DNA from: Agapanthus africanus
Lineage: Eukaryota; Streptophyta; Magnoliopsida; Asparagales; Amaryllidaceae
Assembly: GCA_030015575.1 (NCBI GenBank)
Contig: CM057339.1
Location: 774,086,809-774,150,808, forward strand
Direction of reading: 5' to 3'
DNA: 64,000 nt
A program made the translations under genes and the position numbers. This document shows positions 1 to 12,265 of the stretch, piece by piece. The first letter of the stretch is position 1, and each line of letters opens with the position of its first letter. The notes under the pieces were generated by a model. It made no database searches, was not told where the DNA came from, and saw nothing but the letters and a program-made list of their open reading frames with translations.

Positions 1-368
1 GATCTCCCCATGATCAACTATCCCCCGGATCAGGTGATACCGCCTAAGAATATGTCTGGATCGCTGATGGGACCGGGGTTCCTTGGCCAAAGCCACAGCT
101 CCATTGTTATCACAATACAAGGGTATTGGATGCTCAATGGATGGAACCACACCAAGTTCAGCTATGAACTTCTTCATACAGGCAGCCTCTTTGGTAACAT
201 CGTTGGCAGCGATGTATTCAGACTCCATCGTCGAGTTTGCCACGGTAACTTGCTTGGAACTCTTCCAACATATCGCCCCTCCATTGAAGGTAAAGACAAA
301 ACTCGGGACCGATTTACTGTCGTTCTTATCACTCTGAAAGCTCGAATCGGGAAAAGACTCCACCTATA
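1..368 (-). pseudogene. Copia A RNase H domain, partial
   Basis: The minus-strand reading gives the copia RNase H/C-terminal region. Recognisable pieces are DSSFQSD, NSTMESEYIAA and PIPLYCDNNGAVALAKEP, followed by RSHQRSRHILRRYHLI running off the window edge. The enzyme removes the RNA strand of the RNA:DNA hybrid during reverse transcription. A stop at about 366-368 separates it from the upstream RT. Family members usually have TTEAEY where this copy has TMESEY. The domain is incomplete because the window starts inside it. Confidence 0.85.
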
Positions 369-1191
369 GTTCACCATTACCATATACCAAGAACATTTCT
401 TTAGTCCTTCTTAAGTACTTAAGAATATTCTTCACAGCTGTCCAGTGATTCTCCCCAGGATCCGATTGATACCTACTTACCACACTAAGCGCGTAAGCTA
501 CATTCGGTCTGGTACATAACATCGCATACATGATAGACCCGATTGCCGAAGCATATGGTATCTCTTGCATGCGAGCCCTTTCCAAATCGATCTTGGGAGA
601 CATCTCTTTAGAGAGAGTGATTCCTGAGCAAGTGGGTAAATTACCACGCTTAGAATCTTCCATACTAAACCTTTTTAGTATGGTGTCAATGTACCTGGAT
701 TGGGACAATCCCAGCATCCGTTTAGATTTATTTCTATAGATCTTAATCCCCAGGATGTAGGAGGCATCACCTAGATCTTTCATGGATAACTTTTGTGATA
801 AAAAGAGCTTGACCGAGTGTAGCATATGAACATCATTTCCTATCAAGAGTATGCCATCCACGTACAATACGAGAAAGACAACCTTACTCTCTACAACCTT
901 CTTGTATATACAAGGTTCATCTACATTTTTGATGAAGTCAAACTCTTTGACTGCCACATCAAAACAGATGTTCCAGCTCCGTGATGCCTACTTTTATTCG
1001 TAGATTGATTTAAGCAGCTTGCACACCTTTCCGCTGCTCTCACTGTCTACGAAGCCCTCTGGCTGTGTCATGTACACGCTCTCTTCTAAATCACCATTTA
1101 GAAAAGCGGTCTTGACGTCCATCTGCCAGATTTTGTAGTCATGGTATGCAGCAATGGCAAGTAGGATCCTAATGGTCTTAAGCATAACCAC
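364..1191 (-). pseudogene. Copia A reverse transcriptase
   Basis: Two minus-strand open stretches in one frame (994-1191 and 364-957) give the copia RT. The N-terminal part has [16 protein letters not shown] and [16 protein letters not shown]; the C-terminal part has LVLYVDGILLIGND, DLGDASYILGIKI and PYASAIGSIMYAML. The catalytic YVDD box reads YVDG, so one of the paired metal-binding aspartates is lost. A stop near 993 breaks the frame. RT copies the element RNA into cDNA in the cytoplasmic particle; this copy is dead. Confidence 0.9.
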
Positions 1192-2275
1192 TGGAGAAAA
1201 TGTTTCATCATAATCGACACCAGGTTGTTGACGAAAACCTTTTGCTGCAAGTCTTGCTTTGAAAGCCTCAACTTTTCCATCTACACCAAGTTTCTTCTTA
1301 AAGATCTACTTGCTCCTAATGGGTTTTACCCTTTAAGGAGCAACTTCCAAAGTCCATATTTTGTTGGTGTACATGGATTCCATCTCAGATCGCATAGCAT
1401 CCAGCCATTTCACAGAGTCCCTACTCGTGATGGCTTGTTCGAAACTAGTTGGGTCATCATCTTCCATGATGCAATCCTCAGTCCCACCGTTTATGAGAAA
1501 ACCGTAGTATCTCAGGTGGATGAGGAACCCTACTAGATCTGCGGAGTGGCTGAGGTTCATTGGAGACTAATGAATCCTCCGGTTTGACCAAATCATCAGT
1601 CGTAGTTTGTGTAGCCGGAACTTCTTCCAGTTCTACCTCATTACCACTAATTTCTTTCATAAAAAATTCCTTCTCTAAAAAGGTGGCATGTCGAGAAATA
1701 AACACCTTTTGTTCCTCGGTGTAGTAGAAGATATACCCTCGCGAATTTTTGGGTATCCTACAAACTTGCATAGAACTGACCTTACCTCGAGCTTGTCCGG
1801 ATTTTGCATTTTAATATAAGCTGGACAACCCCATATCTTAATAAAATTAAGGAATGGTCTCTTCCCTTTCCATATCTCATATGGAGTGGTAGGTACAGAT
1901 TTGGTGAGAACCATATTAATAGGTCCGCGTCTGCCTCAAACGCATAACCCCAAAAAGAAATAAGTAACTCAGTAGTACTCATCATAGAGCGCACCATATC
2001 TAATAGCGTGCGATTTCTCCGCTCCGATACACCATTGTGTTGTGGTGTATACGGAGGAGTAAGCTAAGAGAGAATCCCATTCTCTTTTAAATAATCGAGG
2101 AACTCCGTGCTTAAGTATTCTCCTCCCCGATCAGATCGAAGGATTTTAATACTTTTACCCATTTGGTTCTCTACTTCGCACTTATATTTCTTGAATTTCT
2201 TAAAAGCTTCAGACTTATGTTTCAACAGGAACACATGTCCGTATTTTGAGAGATTATTGGTGAATGTAATAATGT
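1192..2275 (-). pseudogene. Copia A integrase core, C-terminus and linker to RT
   Basis: The minus-strand frames cover the rest of integrase and the linker into RT. The part beside element B continues the reading across B (YF then ITFTNNL). Further on come a LRSDRGGEY-type second-aspartate region near 2100-2150, HNGVSERRNRTLLDMVRSMM near 2000-2040 with the catalytic glutamate, and a linker with RRSSRVPHPPE near 1500. Frame changes near 1560-1780 and 1914-1997 disable it. Integrase inserts the cDNA into the chromosome with a 5-bp stagger. Confidence 0.8.
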
Positions 2276-4292
2276 TGTAGGGTTCCTAGGCACCCTAAGG
2301 AGGTCTCATAAGGCATCGAACATGCCAATTTCAAAAATTAACAGTGCCGAGGGACCCGACTACGGATCGTTTGCTAGATTTCTAGGCGAAACATTAACTA
2401 GTTAACACTTAACTAATGGGATATCGGAAATACAACCTTTGTAGATCCGGTGCTCCACCTCCATAGCTCCGCAACGAAGTCGTCTCCGCTATCCAAAAGG
2501 AATCCGGGCTCTAGAGTCGGCTTCGTCGGAGAATGGGCAAGCTAGGTCGTCGATGTCCATGCCGAAGATGATCTACGTCGAGGCATCGCTAAATCAAGCT
2601 CCGACTTCATCAAGTCAAGAAACTTGTGAAGTAAACACACTCTACTACTTGGCAAGAGGTAGAGGATGAAGAAATAGGAAGTGGGTGGGCTTTAGATTTG
2701 GATTTCTCACTTGTTTGCTCAATTCACCATTGATGAAGAAAGCTTTTTCTTCTTGAGTTCAAGGAAGAAGAAGAAGAAATGTTATGATAAGATAATTAAA
2801 TAAGATAAATGAATAACAAATAATAAACCCTAACCATTCCATTAACCAAGGTTTAATACTTTACACTTAACCAAAAAGCATGTATCATCAAACATGATAC
2901 AAGCAAGTGCATAAAATCATATCACATATATAATGCGCACATCCCGAGTGAGAAAATCCATTTAAAGTGAACCAATACTAGTTAGTGCAAAGTAATATAT
3001 CAAATATATAATTATGCATTAAATCATTAAATCAACACTTGATTCAATGATCCGGTCATGTCGCACACAACCGACTAGTACACAATGTATCGGCTTATCG
3101 AATCAACGCTTGAATCGATAACTAGGTTATATCGCATACAACCATTCGATACATTCATCGCGAGAATGAAATACGGTATCACATACATGCATTATTCTCG
3201 GTCCCGCACATATCTCATATGCGCTCCTATTTCGTTTCGCTTGAGCCAGGAAACCTCTGTGTAGGATTCTAAAGACTCGTCAATACGCCGGCAGCAGGTG
3301 ATGATCATATCAAACACCCATAAGCCGCAAGCGGTCTGCTAAACGTAACGGCCACCCGGGTATTGAGCGATCTGAAGATCGACGAGCAAGCCTGCTCACA
3401 CTCCAGTGAATCCAACCAGTAACACTACCGTACAGTCCGGTCTGATCGTCTGATATGTCGCATATCTCGCCTAGGGGTGGTAAACGTCAGACCCCAATAG
3501 CTCGATAAGTCGTGTCGATATGAGGTCTATAACAATTCGAGAAACTACTGGTAACACTTACCAGTATATCTCAGCAACCTTGGCCAAGGATTTCCTGTTA
3601 TAGCCAATCGAACACAGCGCAACATCAACTCCCTATACCGGGAGAGACGAATCCCCTCCTATCGCTCATTGCCTCCATGTGACTCGGGACTGTACCCAAA
3701 AACCACCATTTTGCACGCCCTCTTGGACGTGGTAAGATGGAAATCAAAGCACAGTGGGAACCACACAAGACTCTATGACGATCTCGGGTCAACAGACTAC
3801 TCTGTACCAGTGTCACCAGAGAACTGCCATCTGACGTGAGGTATAATACCATCTGGGAGTTCTCGGCGAGTCCGTCCAGTGTACCCAGTCTCTACTGAGC
3901 ACCCGTATATCTCCTCTGATATCAAACACCAATGGATATGGGATCATCCATCGCCTATCTGTATGGGTCGAGAAGGTACACGCTAGTCTACTCTGGTATA
4001 TCGATGCCCCATCTCGATACACCCACGACTAGGGACTTTGAAGGATGTACTTATGGACTACCATGTCCCCACTAGTATGATCCGCATCACAGTCCAGGTA
4101 GTCAAGTACACATTCTAAGGGCTTTACCAACATGTAACAGAGAGACAATCAGTGTACACGTTAAGGTAAAGAGCAACCAGATAGCATACTATCATGTCGA
4201 GCAAGAATGTCCTCCCTATATATGTCCCAGCATCCACTACAATATACATCCAATGTACAGTAATGGCCTCTAGGGCATACATATAACTAACA
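2276..4292 (-). repeat. Copia B 3' LTR
   Basis: In sense (minus) orientation it begins TGTTAGTTATATGTATGCCC, close to the Angela-type start, and ends ...CCCTACA. The plus-strand left end is TGTAGGG at 2276 and the right end AACTAACA at 4292. Its central part shares blocks with the LTRs of A, C and D, for example the stretch near 3340-3380 with GTAACGGCCACCCGGGTATT. It holds short open frames that recur in the other LTR and are not genes. Confidence 0.95.
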
Positions 4293-4306
4293 ATCTCCCA
4301 CTTGCA
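4293..4306 (-). other. Copia B polypurine tract
   Basis: The minus strand reads AGTGCAAGTGGGAGAT immediately before the 3' LTR start TGTTAG. This purine-rich tract primes plus-strand DNA synthesis. C (22573) and D (39927-39939) have the same tract. Confidence 0.85.
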
Positions 4307-5400
4307 CTAGGGCCATCTGTAGCAGTGGTTGTAGTATCTCATACTGAACCATCCCATAAAAGTCTCTCTCTGGGAACAGGCCTTCGTGAGTGGATCCGCC
4401 GTGTTGTCCTCTGAGTCTACTCTCCTAACCTTGATCACCCTGGAGATCAACCATCTCCACGATCAAGTGATACTGCCTTAGAATATGTCTGGATCACTGA
4501 TGGGACCGTCGTTCCTTGGCATAAGCCACAACTCCATTGTCACACAATGGTAGGAACTAAGTTCATCTCATGAACTAATATACACCCAAACAGTCTCATT
4601 GGTAGCATCTTAAGTAGTGATGTATCCTGCCTTTATCGTCTAGTATGTTACGGTATCTAGCTTGGAACTCTTCCAACATACCGTCCCTTTACTGAGGGTA
4701 AAGACAATGCCTGCGACTGACATTCAGTCGTCTTTATCACCCTGGAACACTTCCAGTGATTCTCCCCAGGATCGATTGATACTATCTTACTACAACTAGT
4801 GAGAATCCTAACATCCAATTAAATCTATCTCATAGATCCAAAACTCAGGATTTAGGAGGCATCATTTTGATCCTTCGTGGAGAATCTTTGTGATAAGCGG
4901 AGATTGATCGAGCGTAGCATAGGAAACTCCTTCCCTATCAAGAGTATGTCATCCACGTACTCTACGAGGATCATTACCATACTCCCTACTACCTTTTTGT
5001 ATATACAAGGTTCATCTACCATTTTGATGATGTCAAACTGTTTGACTATTACATCAAAACAGACATTCCAACTCCGCGATGCCTGCTTTATCATATAAAA
5101 CATCTTGCACACGTTTCCGCTGCTCCCACTGTCTACGAGGCCCTCTGGCTGTGTACTTATAGACGCACTCTTCTAAAACATCATTTAGAAAAGCATCATG
5201 GCACCCAACCGCCAGATATCGTAGTTATGGTATGTAGCCGTGGCAAGTAGGATCTGGATGGACTTAAGCATAGCTACTGGAAAAGGTTTCATCATTATCC
5301 ACGCCTGGTCGATGACGAAAACCTTCAACAAGTCTAGCTTTGAAAGTCTCAACTTTTCCATGTACACCAAGTAATCTTCTCAAGATATACTTGCTCCTGA
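4307..5400 (-). pseudogene. Copia B RT and RNase H remnants
   Basis: A decayed copy of the coding region seen in A. The longest open piece (4852-5112, 86 aa) carries QASRSWNVCFDVIVKQFDII and LVEYVDDILLIGKE, so here the YVDD box is intact. At 4440-4560 is the RNase H tail around SRHILRQYHLI. The RT N-terminus is degraded near 5120-5370. Stops and frame changes are scattered throughout, and large parts of the RT C-terminus that A keeps (around 4560-4850) are reduced or missing. Confidence 0.8.
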
Positions 5401-6720
5401 TGGGGATTTAACCCTTCAGATATAGCAACTAAAGTCCATACTTTGTTGGTGTATAAGGATTCCATCTCAGATCGATAAACATCCAGCCATACTCACAGAG
5501 TCTCACTCCTGATGGCCAGCTCGAAACTAGTTGGGTCATCATCCCATGATGCAATCCTCGCTCCCACTGTCATAGAGAAACCGAAGTATCTCTCAGATGG
5601 GTGAGGAACCCTACTAGATCGGCGGAGAGGCTGAGGTTCGTTGGTTACTACTGAATCCTTTAGTTCTACCAAATTATCTGCTGTATTTTGTATAGCTGGA
5701 ACCTTTCCAGTTCTACATTACAGACCTTGCCTCGAGCTTGTCCGGATTTTGCTTTTAGACATAGGCCGGACAACCCCAAACCTTAACTAACTTAAGATAT
5801 GGGCTCTTCCCATACCATATCAAATATGAAGTGGTAGGCAACAGATTTGATTTGAACCCTATTCAATAGGTATGCAACTTCTCAAGTACATAACACCCAA
5901 TAGGAAAAAGGTAACTCAGTAGTACTCATCATAGAGCACACCATATCAAATAGGGTGTATCTGCTCCGCCCCGATATACCATCGTGCAATGGTGTATTCG
6001 GAGGAGTAATTCTGAGAGAGAATCTCATTCTTAGAATAGTCCAGGAATCCTGTGCTTTAGTATTCTCCTCCTTGATCACATCAAAGGACATAATACTTAT
6101 ACCCGTATTTTGGTTCTCTACTTCTATCTTATATTCTGTGAATATCTCAAAAGGTTCGTACTTGTGTTTCAACAGGAACATAGGTCTGAATCTCGAAAGA
6201 TCATCAGAGAATGTAATGAAGTATAAAGAACAAGTCCTGGCATGTATAGATAGGAGACCTTGCATACATCATCATGTATCAGTCCCAAAAGTTCAATAAC
6301 TCTTTCTCTGTTTCCAGTAATCAGAGCTATGGTCATTTTATCTTTGTGACATGACTGGCGAGTTGCACAAGATGTAAATTCAAACTAATTTAAATATGCA
6401 TCTTTATGTAACTCTAGCTAGTCGGGTCGCATTGATATGACCTAGTCTACAATGCCTCAAGAAGGATTCGTTCATTTCCGAACTCTTCCTCTTGTGTGTG
6501 TTCTGTATACTAAGAACCGTAGTTTGATTTAGAACATTAATGCTTTTAGATAACGTGCCTGAACCGATCAACTTTTGATATAGGAAATGTTCAAAACATT
6601 ATCCAACAATACAAAATTATATCCTTTCTTTACTAATAAAGAGACTGATATGATTTTGTATATCAGGTTCGGTATCTAATAACATTCATTCAGAATCAAT
6701 GTATTGGTAATACAGGGTGA
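5401..6720 (-). pseudogene. Copia B integrase remnant
   Basis: Minus-strand pieces include YFITFSDDLSRFRPMFLLKH and a damaged region matching A's second-aspartate segment (5882-6265), ending SMMSTTELPFSYW. The GAG-pre-integrase/zinc region at about 6300-6720 is recognisable only by nucleotide similarity to A 12300-12720. Several frame changes mean no integrase can be made. Confidence 0.75.
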
Positions 6721-7054
6721 CAGTGACCGACAGACTTGGCTGCAACACTTGCCCCGTTTTCTGCCTCATGAAACTTATCACCCGTTCTCAGTTTTTCTAC
6801 CCCTTTGTAGCCCTATGTGACATCTTACATATCTGGGATTCTGATCCGGTATCATATACCAAGGATGCGGAGGATACTGAGAAACAGTTCTTTGTAATGA
6901 ACACACCCGAAGATGATGCATCAACATGCACTTTCTTCGTTTGGGCGGCACGGGAAATCTGGTATTCCCCAATTTCCTGCTCTGTCTTATAACAATTATA
7001 AGTTGGAGCGGGACCAACGTTCCCCAGCTCAGTATAACAAGCGGGTTCGGTCAA
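6721..7054 (-). pseudogene. Copia B protease remnant and N-terminal segment
   Basis: The 85-aa minus-strand frame at 6797-7054 has MTEPACYTELGNVGPAPTYN, DASSSGVFITKNCFSV and then LVYDTGSESQIC, the copia protease active site (DTG). The same order in A is at 12874-13198. No capsid (gag) homology precedes it; the sequence upstream in sense direction is leader. Confidence 0.75.
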
Positions 7055-7533
7055 TTATCCGTATTATTATCTTGATTAAGGCGTGACAAGGTCGCTACCA
7101 GGAGAGAGAGAGAAGAAAACACTCAGCGTGCGCTCTTGCAAGAATAGATTGGTTATTATTTTATCTAATCAGGATGGCTCCCACTGCTTTTTATCAAATC
7201 TTCCTTCAAACCCTAAAAGGAAAGACTAGCCGGGATTAATTACACACTACAAGTTCGCCAATCTTTCAGCCAGGCCAGTGTCGGTACTTTGAGGGAGGTG
7301 CCCCGTGCTTTCGCACGGACCTAATTAATGTAAACCTCGTTTTCCCAGAGGCGTAACCTCGTTAACACCTTTCTAGACACCTACTTGATCGGCTAATTGT
7401 AATGTATAAAACTCTCCCAGGAGTAACAATTACTCGCAGCGGGTATCGGGATCCAACTATCTCATAGAAGGTATGCAATCTCATTGCAAATTTCAACACT
7501 TGAAATTCCCGATAATATTTTGCCCTTAGTGTT

Positions 7534-7755
7534 CTATGACCTTGACGAATGCCAAACAACCCATAGTCCACTTAGTCAAGTTCAACCCGTACATTTCTTG
7601 ATCGAATTAAACCCACCCGCACGACCCTTGACGAATGCCAAACAACGCCGTACGAATACCCTAATCCAATCCGCATCATATGCATAAGCAGATAAATACT
7701 AGTTAGCTACCGTACACTACGCCTTGACGAATGCCAAACTACCGCAGCACGAATA
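7534..7755 (-). repeat. Copia B three-fold leader stem-loop motif
   Basis: Three copies of a core near CCTTGACGAATGCCAAAC at about 7540, 7624 and 7721, spaced about 85-95 bp. The first is enclosed by CTATG (7534-7538) and CATAG (7562-7566), and the third sits beside CTACG. The same triple occurs in A, C and D with different enclosing stems. Confidence 0.6.
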
Positions 7756-7886
7756 CTAACTAGTACTTATCTGAAATGACGGAGGGCTACGACAGGTTTT
7801 TCTGAAAACCTATTGCGTAATGAACTTGATATCGTTGTAGGATCGAATGATTTTTGAAATGGAGTGTCTTTGAGGCTTTTCTAGTT

Positions 7887-8130
7887 TTGCTAAAGGAGTC
7901 ACTCCCGGTGAAGGGATCGTCGGTCCTTTCCTCGTCGAATGAGGTGCGGGATATATCATATATATCACGGTGCAAAGCAAAAACACTTAAAAGAAATCAA
8001 AAGACAAACCGAGGGTGTAGCATCTGCCAGTTATTGCTAAAGGAGTCACTCCCGGTGAAGGGATCTCGGTCCTTTCCTCATTGAATAAGGTGCAGGATAT
8101 ATCGTATATACCGCTGTGCAAAGCAAAAAC
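7887..8130 (-). repeat. Copia B duplicated structured leader module
   Basis: Two direct copies (7887-7985 and 8034-8130) of a roughly 97-bp block. On the plus strand each runs TTGCTAAAGGAGTCACTCCC, then GGTGAAGGGATC, a CCTCGTCGAATGAGG or CCTCATTGAATAAGG inverted repeat, GGATATATC, and GTGCAAAGCAAAAAC. Several short inverted repeats follow one another, suggesting folded RNA in the sense transcript. Confidence 0.65.
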
Positions 8131-10002
8131 TGTAGCTACCTGTTTTATTTTGAAATTCGATTCTACAACATCTTAGGTTTCTTTTTATTTCATTAATCAC
8201 ATTAATGAAGTCCCATCATTTAAGTACCTAAACATCACAGATAAATACGACGTACACTTATACCATCCGCATTCGCCTCGATGTCCCCTCGTGCACCGTT
8301 AGGTTAGGTAACTAACGACAGAGCGGGGCAGGGCTAGCGCGGGTGTAAAACATAAGTAACGTATATATAATATATTATATATACTATATACTGTATCTAT
8401 CACAGAACATCACATGATCTCATCATAGATATCGCAGCAGAAGAAACATATGAAATATTGGATATACTAGGACGTCCGTGTTTTTAATACGAGCCAGTAT
8501 AAAACACGGATTCCACGGTCGTGATGAATAGCCAAACCCACATCCCTAGACCCCTACGAGAGCGGCAAGCAACCCTTCTAATTCTGGAGTTAGCAGACCC
8601 GGACTCGACTCCTCGAGTTGGTCTCCCACTGGACTCCAGAACCCGGTTACTTGTGCCCTCCTCCTTGGGTCTATCCTAGTGCGGAAAAGTAAATAATATA
8701 CAAAAGGTGACAACTTCCGCTACCTGGAAGTGCCCCAATAAAAGAATATTACATACAAGTTTTTACATGAATGAAAATGAAAAACACTCATCTCACATAA
8801 AAACCCCCGGCTATTCAAACACGACAATCCAATATAACATATCCAGCAACACATAACATCACATGTCATCAACGTAAGTAAATATGCGCATCCCAATTGT
8901 CGTTGACATATAGCAACGAAATCGGCGATATCACATATTACACTTACGGTCACAGAAAAGAAAGTGTAAAACTACAACAGTTGGAATCCGCAACCACCTC
9001 AGACATCGCATGCCTGACCAAATGAATTACTTAGACATCGCATGCCTAACAATTATAAACCCCGCATTTTAGTCTCATTATCGAAAACACTTTTCAATAT
9101 CACGTCGGGCAATTCAACAAGATTCCCGACAGCCTGATCGAATGCTCATCGCAAACTTTAGTAGGCGGCTGCACCCCCGATACCGTCGACGAAGTGCACC
9201 AAGGCGGAACACCGCCACCGTGAGCACCCAAACGGATGCTTTCGGCGACGGGGTTCTCCTACAGTCACTTGGTCGGGGCTATGGAGTGAGGTTGTCTATT
9301 AAGTTTACCCGGCGAGTATCCGCGTACGCTACGTGATTTCGACGGACTTTTGATCACATCAAAATTCCGTGGCAACCGATCAAGTGAGACTAAACTGCTA
9401 TGTTTATAACATTCATTCAGTTATCTCATAACTTATTATGAATTCCAATTATTGTATCCCATTCCGGATAAATAGAAAATGTCAAACTTTCCGATCGAAC
9501 AATCGAACACCCAAGTTTTCCCGATACAGATCAACACATGAAATAAGTCTAACAACATTCAGTTCGTGCCTCAGTACCAACGGTCCAGCCGTAGAAGGGT
9601 CAAGCCAACGCCTCACATGTGGCACGCCGTACTGCCCCAAACCCGAAGGTTCAAAGGGCAGTTCAAGACGGTCACATAATCGAGTTAAGGTTTGTTGTCT
9701 TCTAGAGGGTCCATCGCGTTACTTGCACTACTTAGAACGTCGTTAAACTTCGGAAAAATCCAACACTTGGAAATTTCCCGATAGGGGAAAAATTGGGTAT
9801 TTATATCCGGTCGAACCTTTTAACATATTCTAAAATTTATCCGGAAAGCCACACAGACAAAATTTGAAACCCCGATCGAATCTTTGATTCCCAATACAAC
9901 CCAAAAATTCTCAACTGTTTACTGCATATTAAAATTCCCAGAAAACTCAAAATATTAAAATAGGAATTACTGTGCAAACAGGAGTCAACGAGTCAACACA
10001 AC

Positions 10003-10050
10003 GGCCGCGGAACCGCCGCGCCACGTGGGCTTAGGCCGCGGTTCCGCGGC
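10003..10050 (-). repeat. GC-rich double palindrome in copia B leader
   Basis: Two self-complementary blocks, GGCCGCGGAACCGCCGCG and GGCCGCGGTTCCGCGGC, face each other across a short spacer about 190 bp inside the primer site. Each block is nearly a palindrome and the two also pair with each other. Equivalents are at 15583-15632 (A), 28057-28106 (C), 34432-34479 (D) and, in another element class, 47578-47629. Confidence 0.8.
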
Positions 10051-10235
10051 GTTATGACGGCGTTAGCACTCCGTTTTTCACAGTAATTCATAATTAAGCC
10101 TGCTTGATTTTCTGGATATTTTTAATCTTGAAAAATCCACATTTTTAAAATCTGGACAGAGAGCATTTTTGAATATGGGTTTCGGGTTCGTTCGGATTTC
10201 AAACTCCGTCGGGACTTCGCCTAAGTCTCTAGCTA

Positions 10236-10248
10236 GGCTCTGATACCA
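10236..10248 (-). other. Copia B primer-binding site (tRNA-Met)
   Basis: The minus strand reads TGGTATCAGAGCC one base after the 5' LTR. This matches the 3' end of plant initiator tRNA-Met, the usual primer of plant copia elements. It fixes the orientation as minus. Confidence 0.92.
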
Positions 10249-10249
10249 C

Positions 10250-12265
10250 TGTAGGGTTCCTAGGCACCCTAAAGAGGTCTCACAAGGCATCGAACATGCC
10301 AATTTCAAAAATTAACAGTGCCGAGGGACCCGACTACGGATCGTTTGCTAGATTTCTAGGCGAAACATTAACTAGTTAACACTTAACTAATGGGATATCG
10401 GAAATACAACCTTTGTAGATCCGGTGCTCCACCTCCATAGCTCTGCAACGAAGTCGTCTCCGCTGTCCAAAAGGAATCCGGGCTCTAGAGTCGGCTTCGT
10501 CGGAGAATGGGCAAGCTAGGTCGTCGATGTCCATGCCGAAGATGATCTACGTCGAGGCATCGCTAAATCAAGCTCCGACTTCATCAAGTCAAGAAACTTG
10601 TGAAGTAAACACACTCTACTACTTGGCAAGAGGTAGAGGATGAAGAAATAGGAAGTGGGTAGACTTTAGATTTGGATTTCTCACTTGTTTGCTCAATTCA
10701 CCATTGATGAAGAAAGCTTTTTCTTCTTGAGTTCAAGGAAGAAGAAGAAGAAATGTTATGATAAGATAATTAAATAAGATAAATGAATAACAAATAATAA
10801 ACCCTAACCATTCCATTAACCAAGGTTTAATACTTTACACTTAACCAAAAAGCATGTATCATCAAACATGATACAAGCAAGTGCACAAAATCATATCACA
10901 TATATAATGCGCACATCCCGAGTGAGAAAATCCATTTAAAGTGAACCAATACTAGTTAGTGCAAAGTAATATATCAAATATATAATTATGCATTAAATCA
11001 TTAAATCAACACTTGATTCAATGATCCGGTCATGTCGTACACAACCGACTAGTACACAATGTATCGGCTTATCGAATCAACGCTTGAATCGATAACTAGG
11101 TTATATCGCATACAACCATTCGATACATTCATCGCGAGAATGAAATACGGTATCACATACACGCATTATTCTCGGTCCCGCACATATCTCATATGCGCTC
11201 CTATTTTTTTTGCTTGAGCCAGGAAACCTCTGTGTAGGACTCTAAAGACTCGTCAATACGCCGGCAGCAGGTGATGATCATATCAAACACCCACAAGCCG
11301 CAAGCGGTCTGCTAAACGTAACGGCCACCCGGGTATTGAGCGATCTGAAGATCGACGAGCAAGCCCGCTCACACTCCAGTGAATCCAACCAGTAACACTA
11401 CCGTACAGTCCGGTCTGATTGTCTGATATGTCGCATATCTCGCCTAGGGGTGGTAAACGTCAGACCCCAATAGCTCGATAAGTCGTGTCGATATGAGGTC
11501 TATAACAATTCGAGAAACTACTGGTAACACTTACCAGTATATCTCAGCAACCCTGGCCAGGGATTTCCTGTTATAGCCAATCGAACACAGCGCAACATCA
11601 ACTCCCTATACCGGGAGAGACGAATCCCCTCCTATCGCTCATTGCCTCCATGTGACTCGGAACTGTACCCAAAAACCACCGTTTTGCACGCCCTCTTGGA
11701 CGTGGTAAGATGGAAATCAAAGCACAGTGGGAACCACACAAGACTCTATGACGATCTCGGGTCAACAGACTACTCTGTACCAGTGTCACCAGAGAACTGC
11801 CATCTGACGTGAGGTATAATACCATCTGGGAGTTCTCGGCGAGTCCGTCCAGTGTACCCAGTCTCTACTGAGCACCCGTATATCTCCTCTGATGTCAAAC
11901 ACCAATGGATATGGGATCATCCATCGCCCATCTGTATGGGTCGAGAAGGTACACGCTAGTTTACTCTGGTATATCGATGCCCCATCTCGATACACCCACG
12001 ACTAGGGACTTTGAAGGATGTACTTATGGACTACCATGTCCCCACTAGTATGATCCGCATCACAGTCCAGGTAGTCAAGTACACATCCTAAGGGCTTTAC
12101 CAACATGTAACAGAGAGACAATCAGTGTACACGTTAAGGTAAAGAGCAACCGGATAGCATACTATCATGTCGAGCAAGAATGTCCTCCATATATATGTCC
12201 CAGCATCCACTACAATATACATCCAATGTACAGTAATGGCCTCTAGGGCATACATATAACTAACA
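10250..12265 (-). repeat. Copia B 5' LTR
   Basis: Runs from TGTAGGG at 10250 to AACTAACA at 12265 and is nearly identical to 2276-4292, with scattered transitions and a short T-run difference near 11205. The plus-strand right end abuts AAAGT and then the resumed integrase of element A. Confidence 0.95.

Larger units (their letters stand above)
7055..10235 (-). other. Copia B long leader without recognisable gag
   Basis: About 3.2 kb between the protease remnant and the primer site has no frame resembling gag or a zinc knuckle. It holds three features shared with A, C and D: a three-fold stem-loop with the plus-strand core CCTTGACGAATGCCAAAC (7540, 7627, 7721), a duplicated module containing TCACTCCCGGTGAAGGGATC (7887-7985 and 8034-8130), and a GC-rich double palindrome (10003-10050). 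It also has an AT-rich patch at 8350-8395. I see no other gene. Confidence 0.7.
2276..12265 (-). mobile_element. Copia element B, complete, nested in A
   Basis: B is a full-length Ty1/copia insertion on the minus strand with LTRs at 2276-4292 (2017 bp) and 10250-12265 (2016 bp), both TGTAGGG...AACTAACA on the plus strand. The target duplication is AATGT on the left and AAAGT on the right. The reading frame of A shows AAAGT is original, so the left copy has one mutation. The tRNA-Met primer site (10236-10248) and purine tract (4293-4306) fix the orientation. I count about 26 differences between the LTRs by eye (about 1.3%), so the insertion is young although its genes are decayed. Confidence 0.95.

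Noticed and set aside
7887..8130. Hammerhead ribozyme (retrozyme) in the copia leader module
   Set aside because: I looked for CTGATGA and GAAA core boxes in the right arrangement on both strands and did not find them; other self-cleaving folds cannot be judged by eye.
10236..10248. TGGTATCAGAGC as part of a tRNA gene
   Set aside because: Only the 3'-end complement is present beside an LTR; it is a primer-binding site, with no cloverleaf around it.
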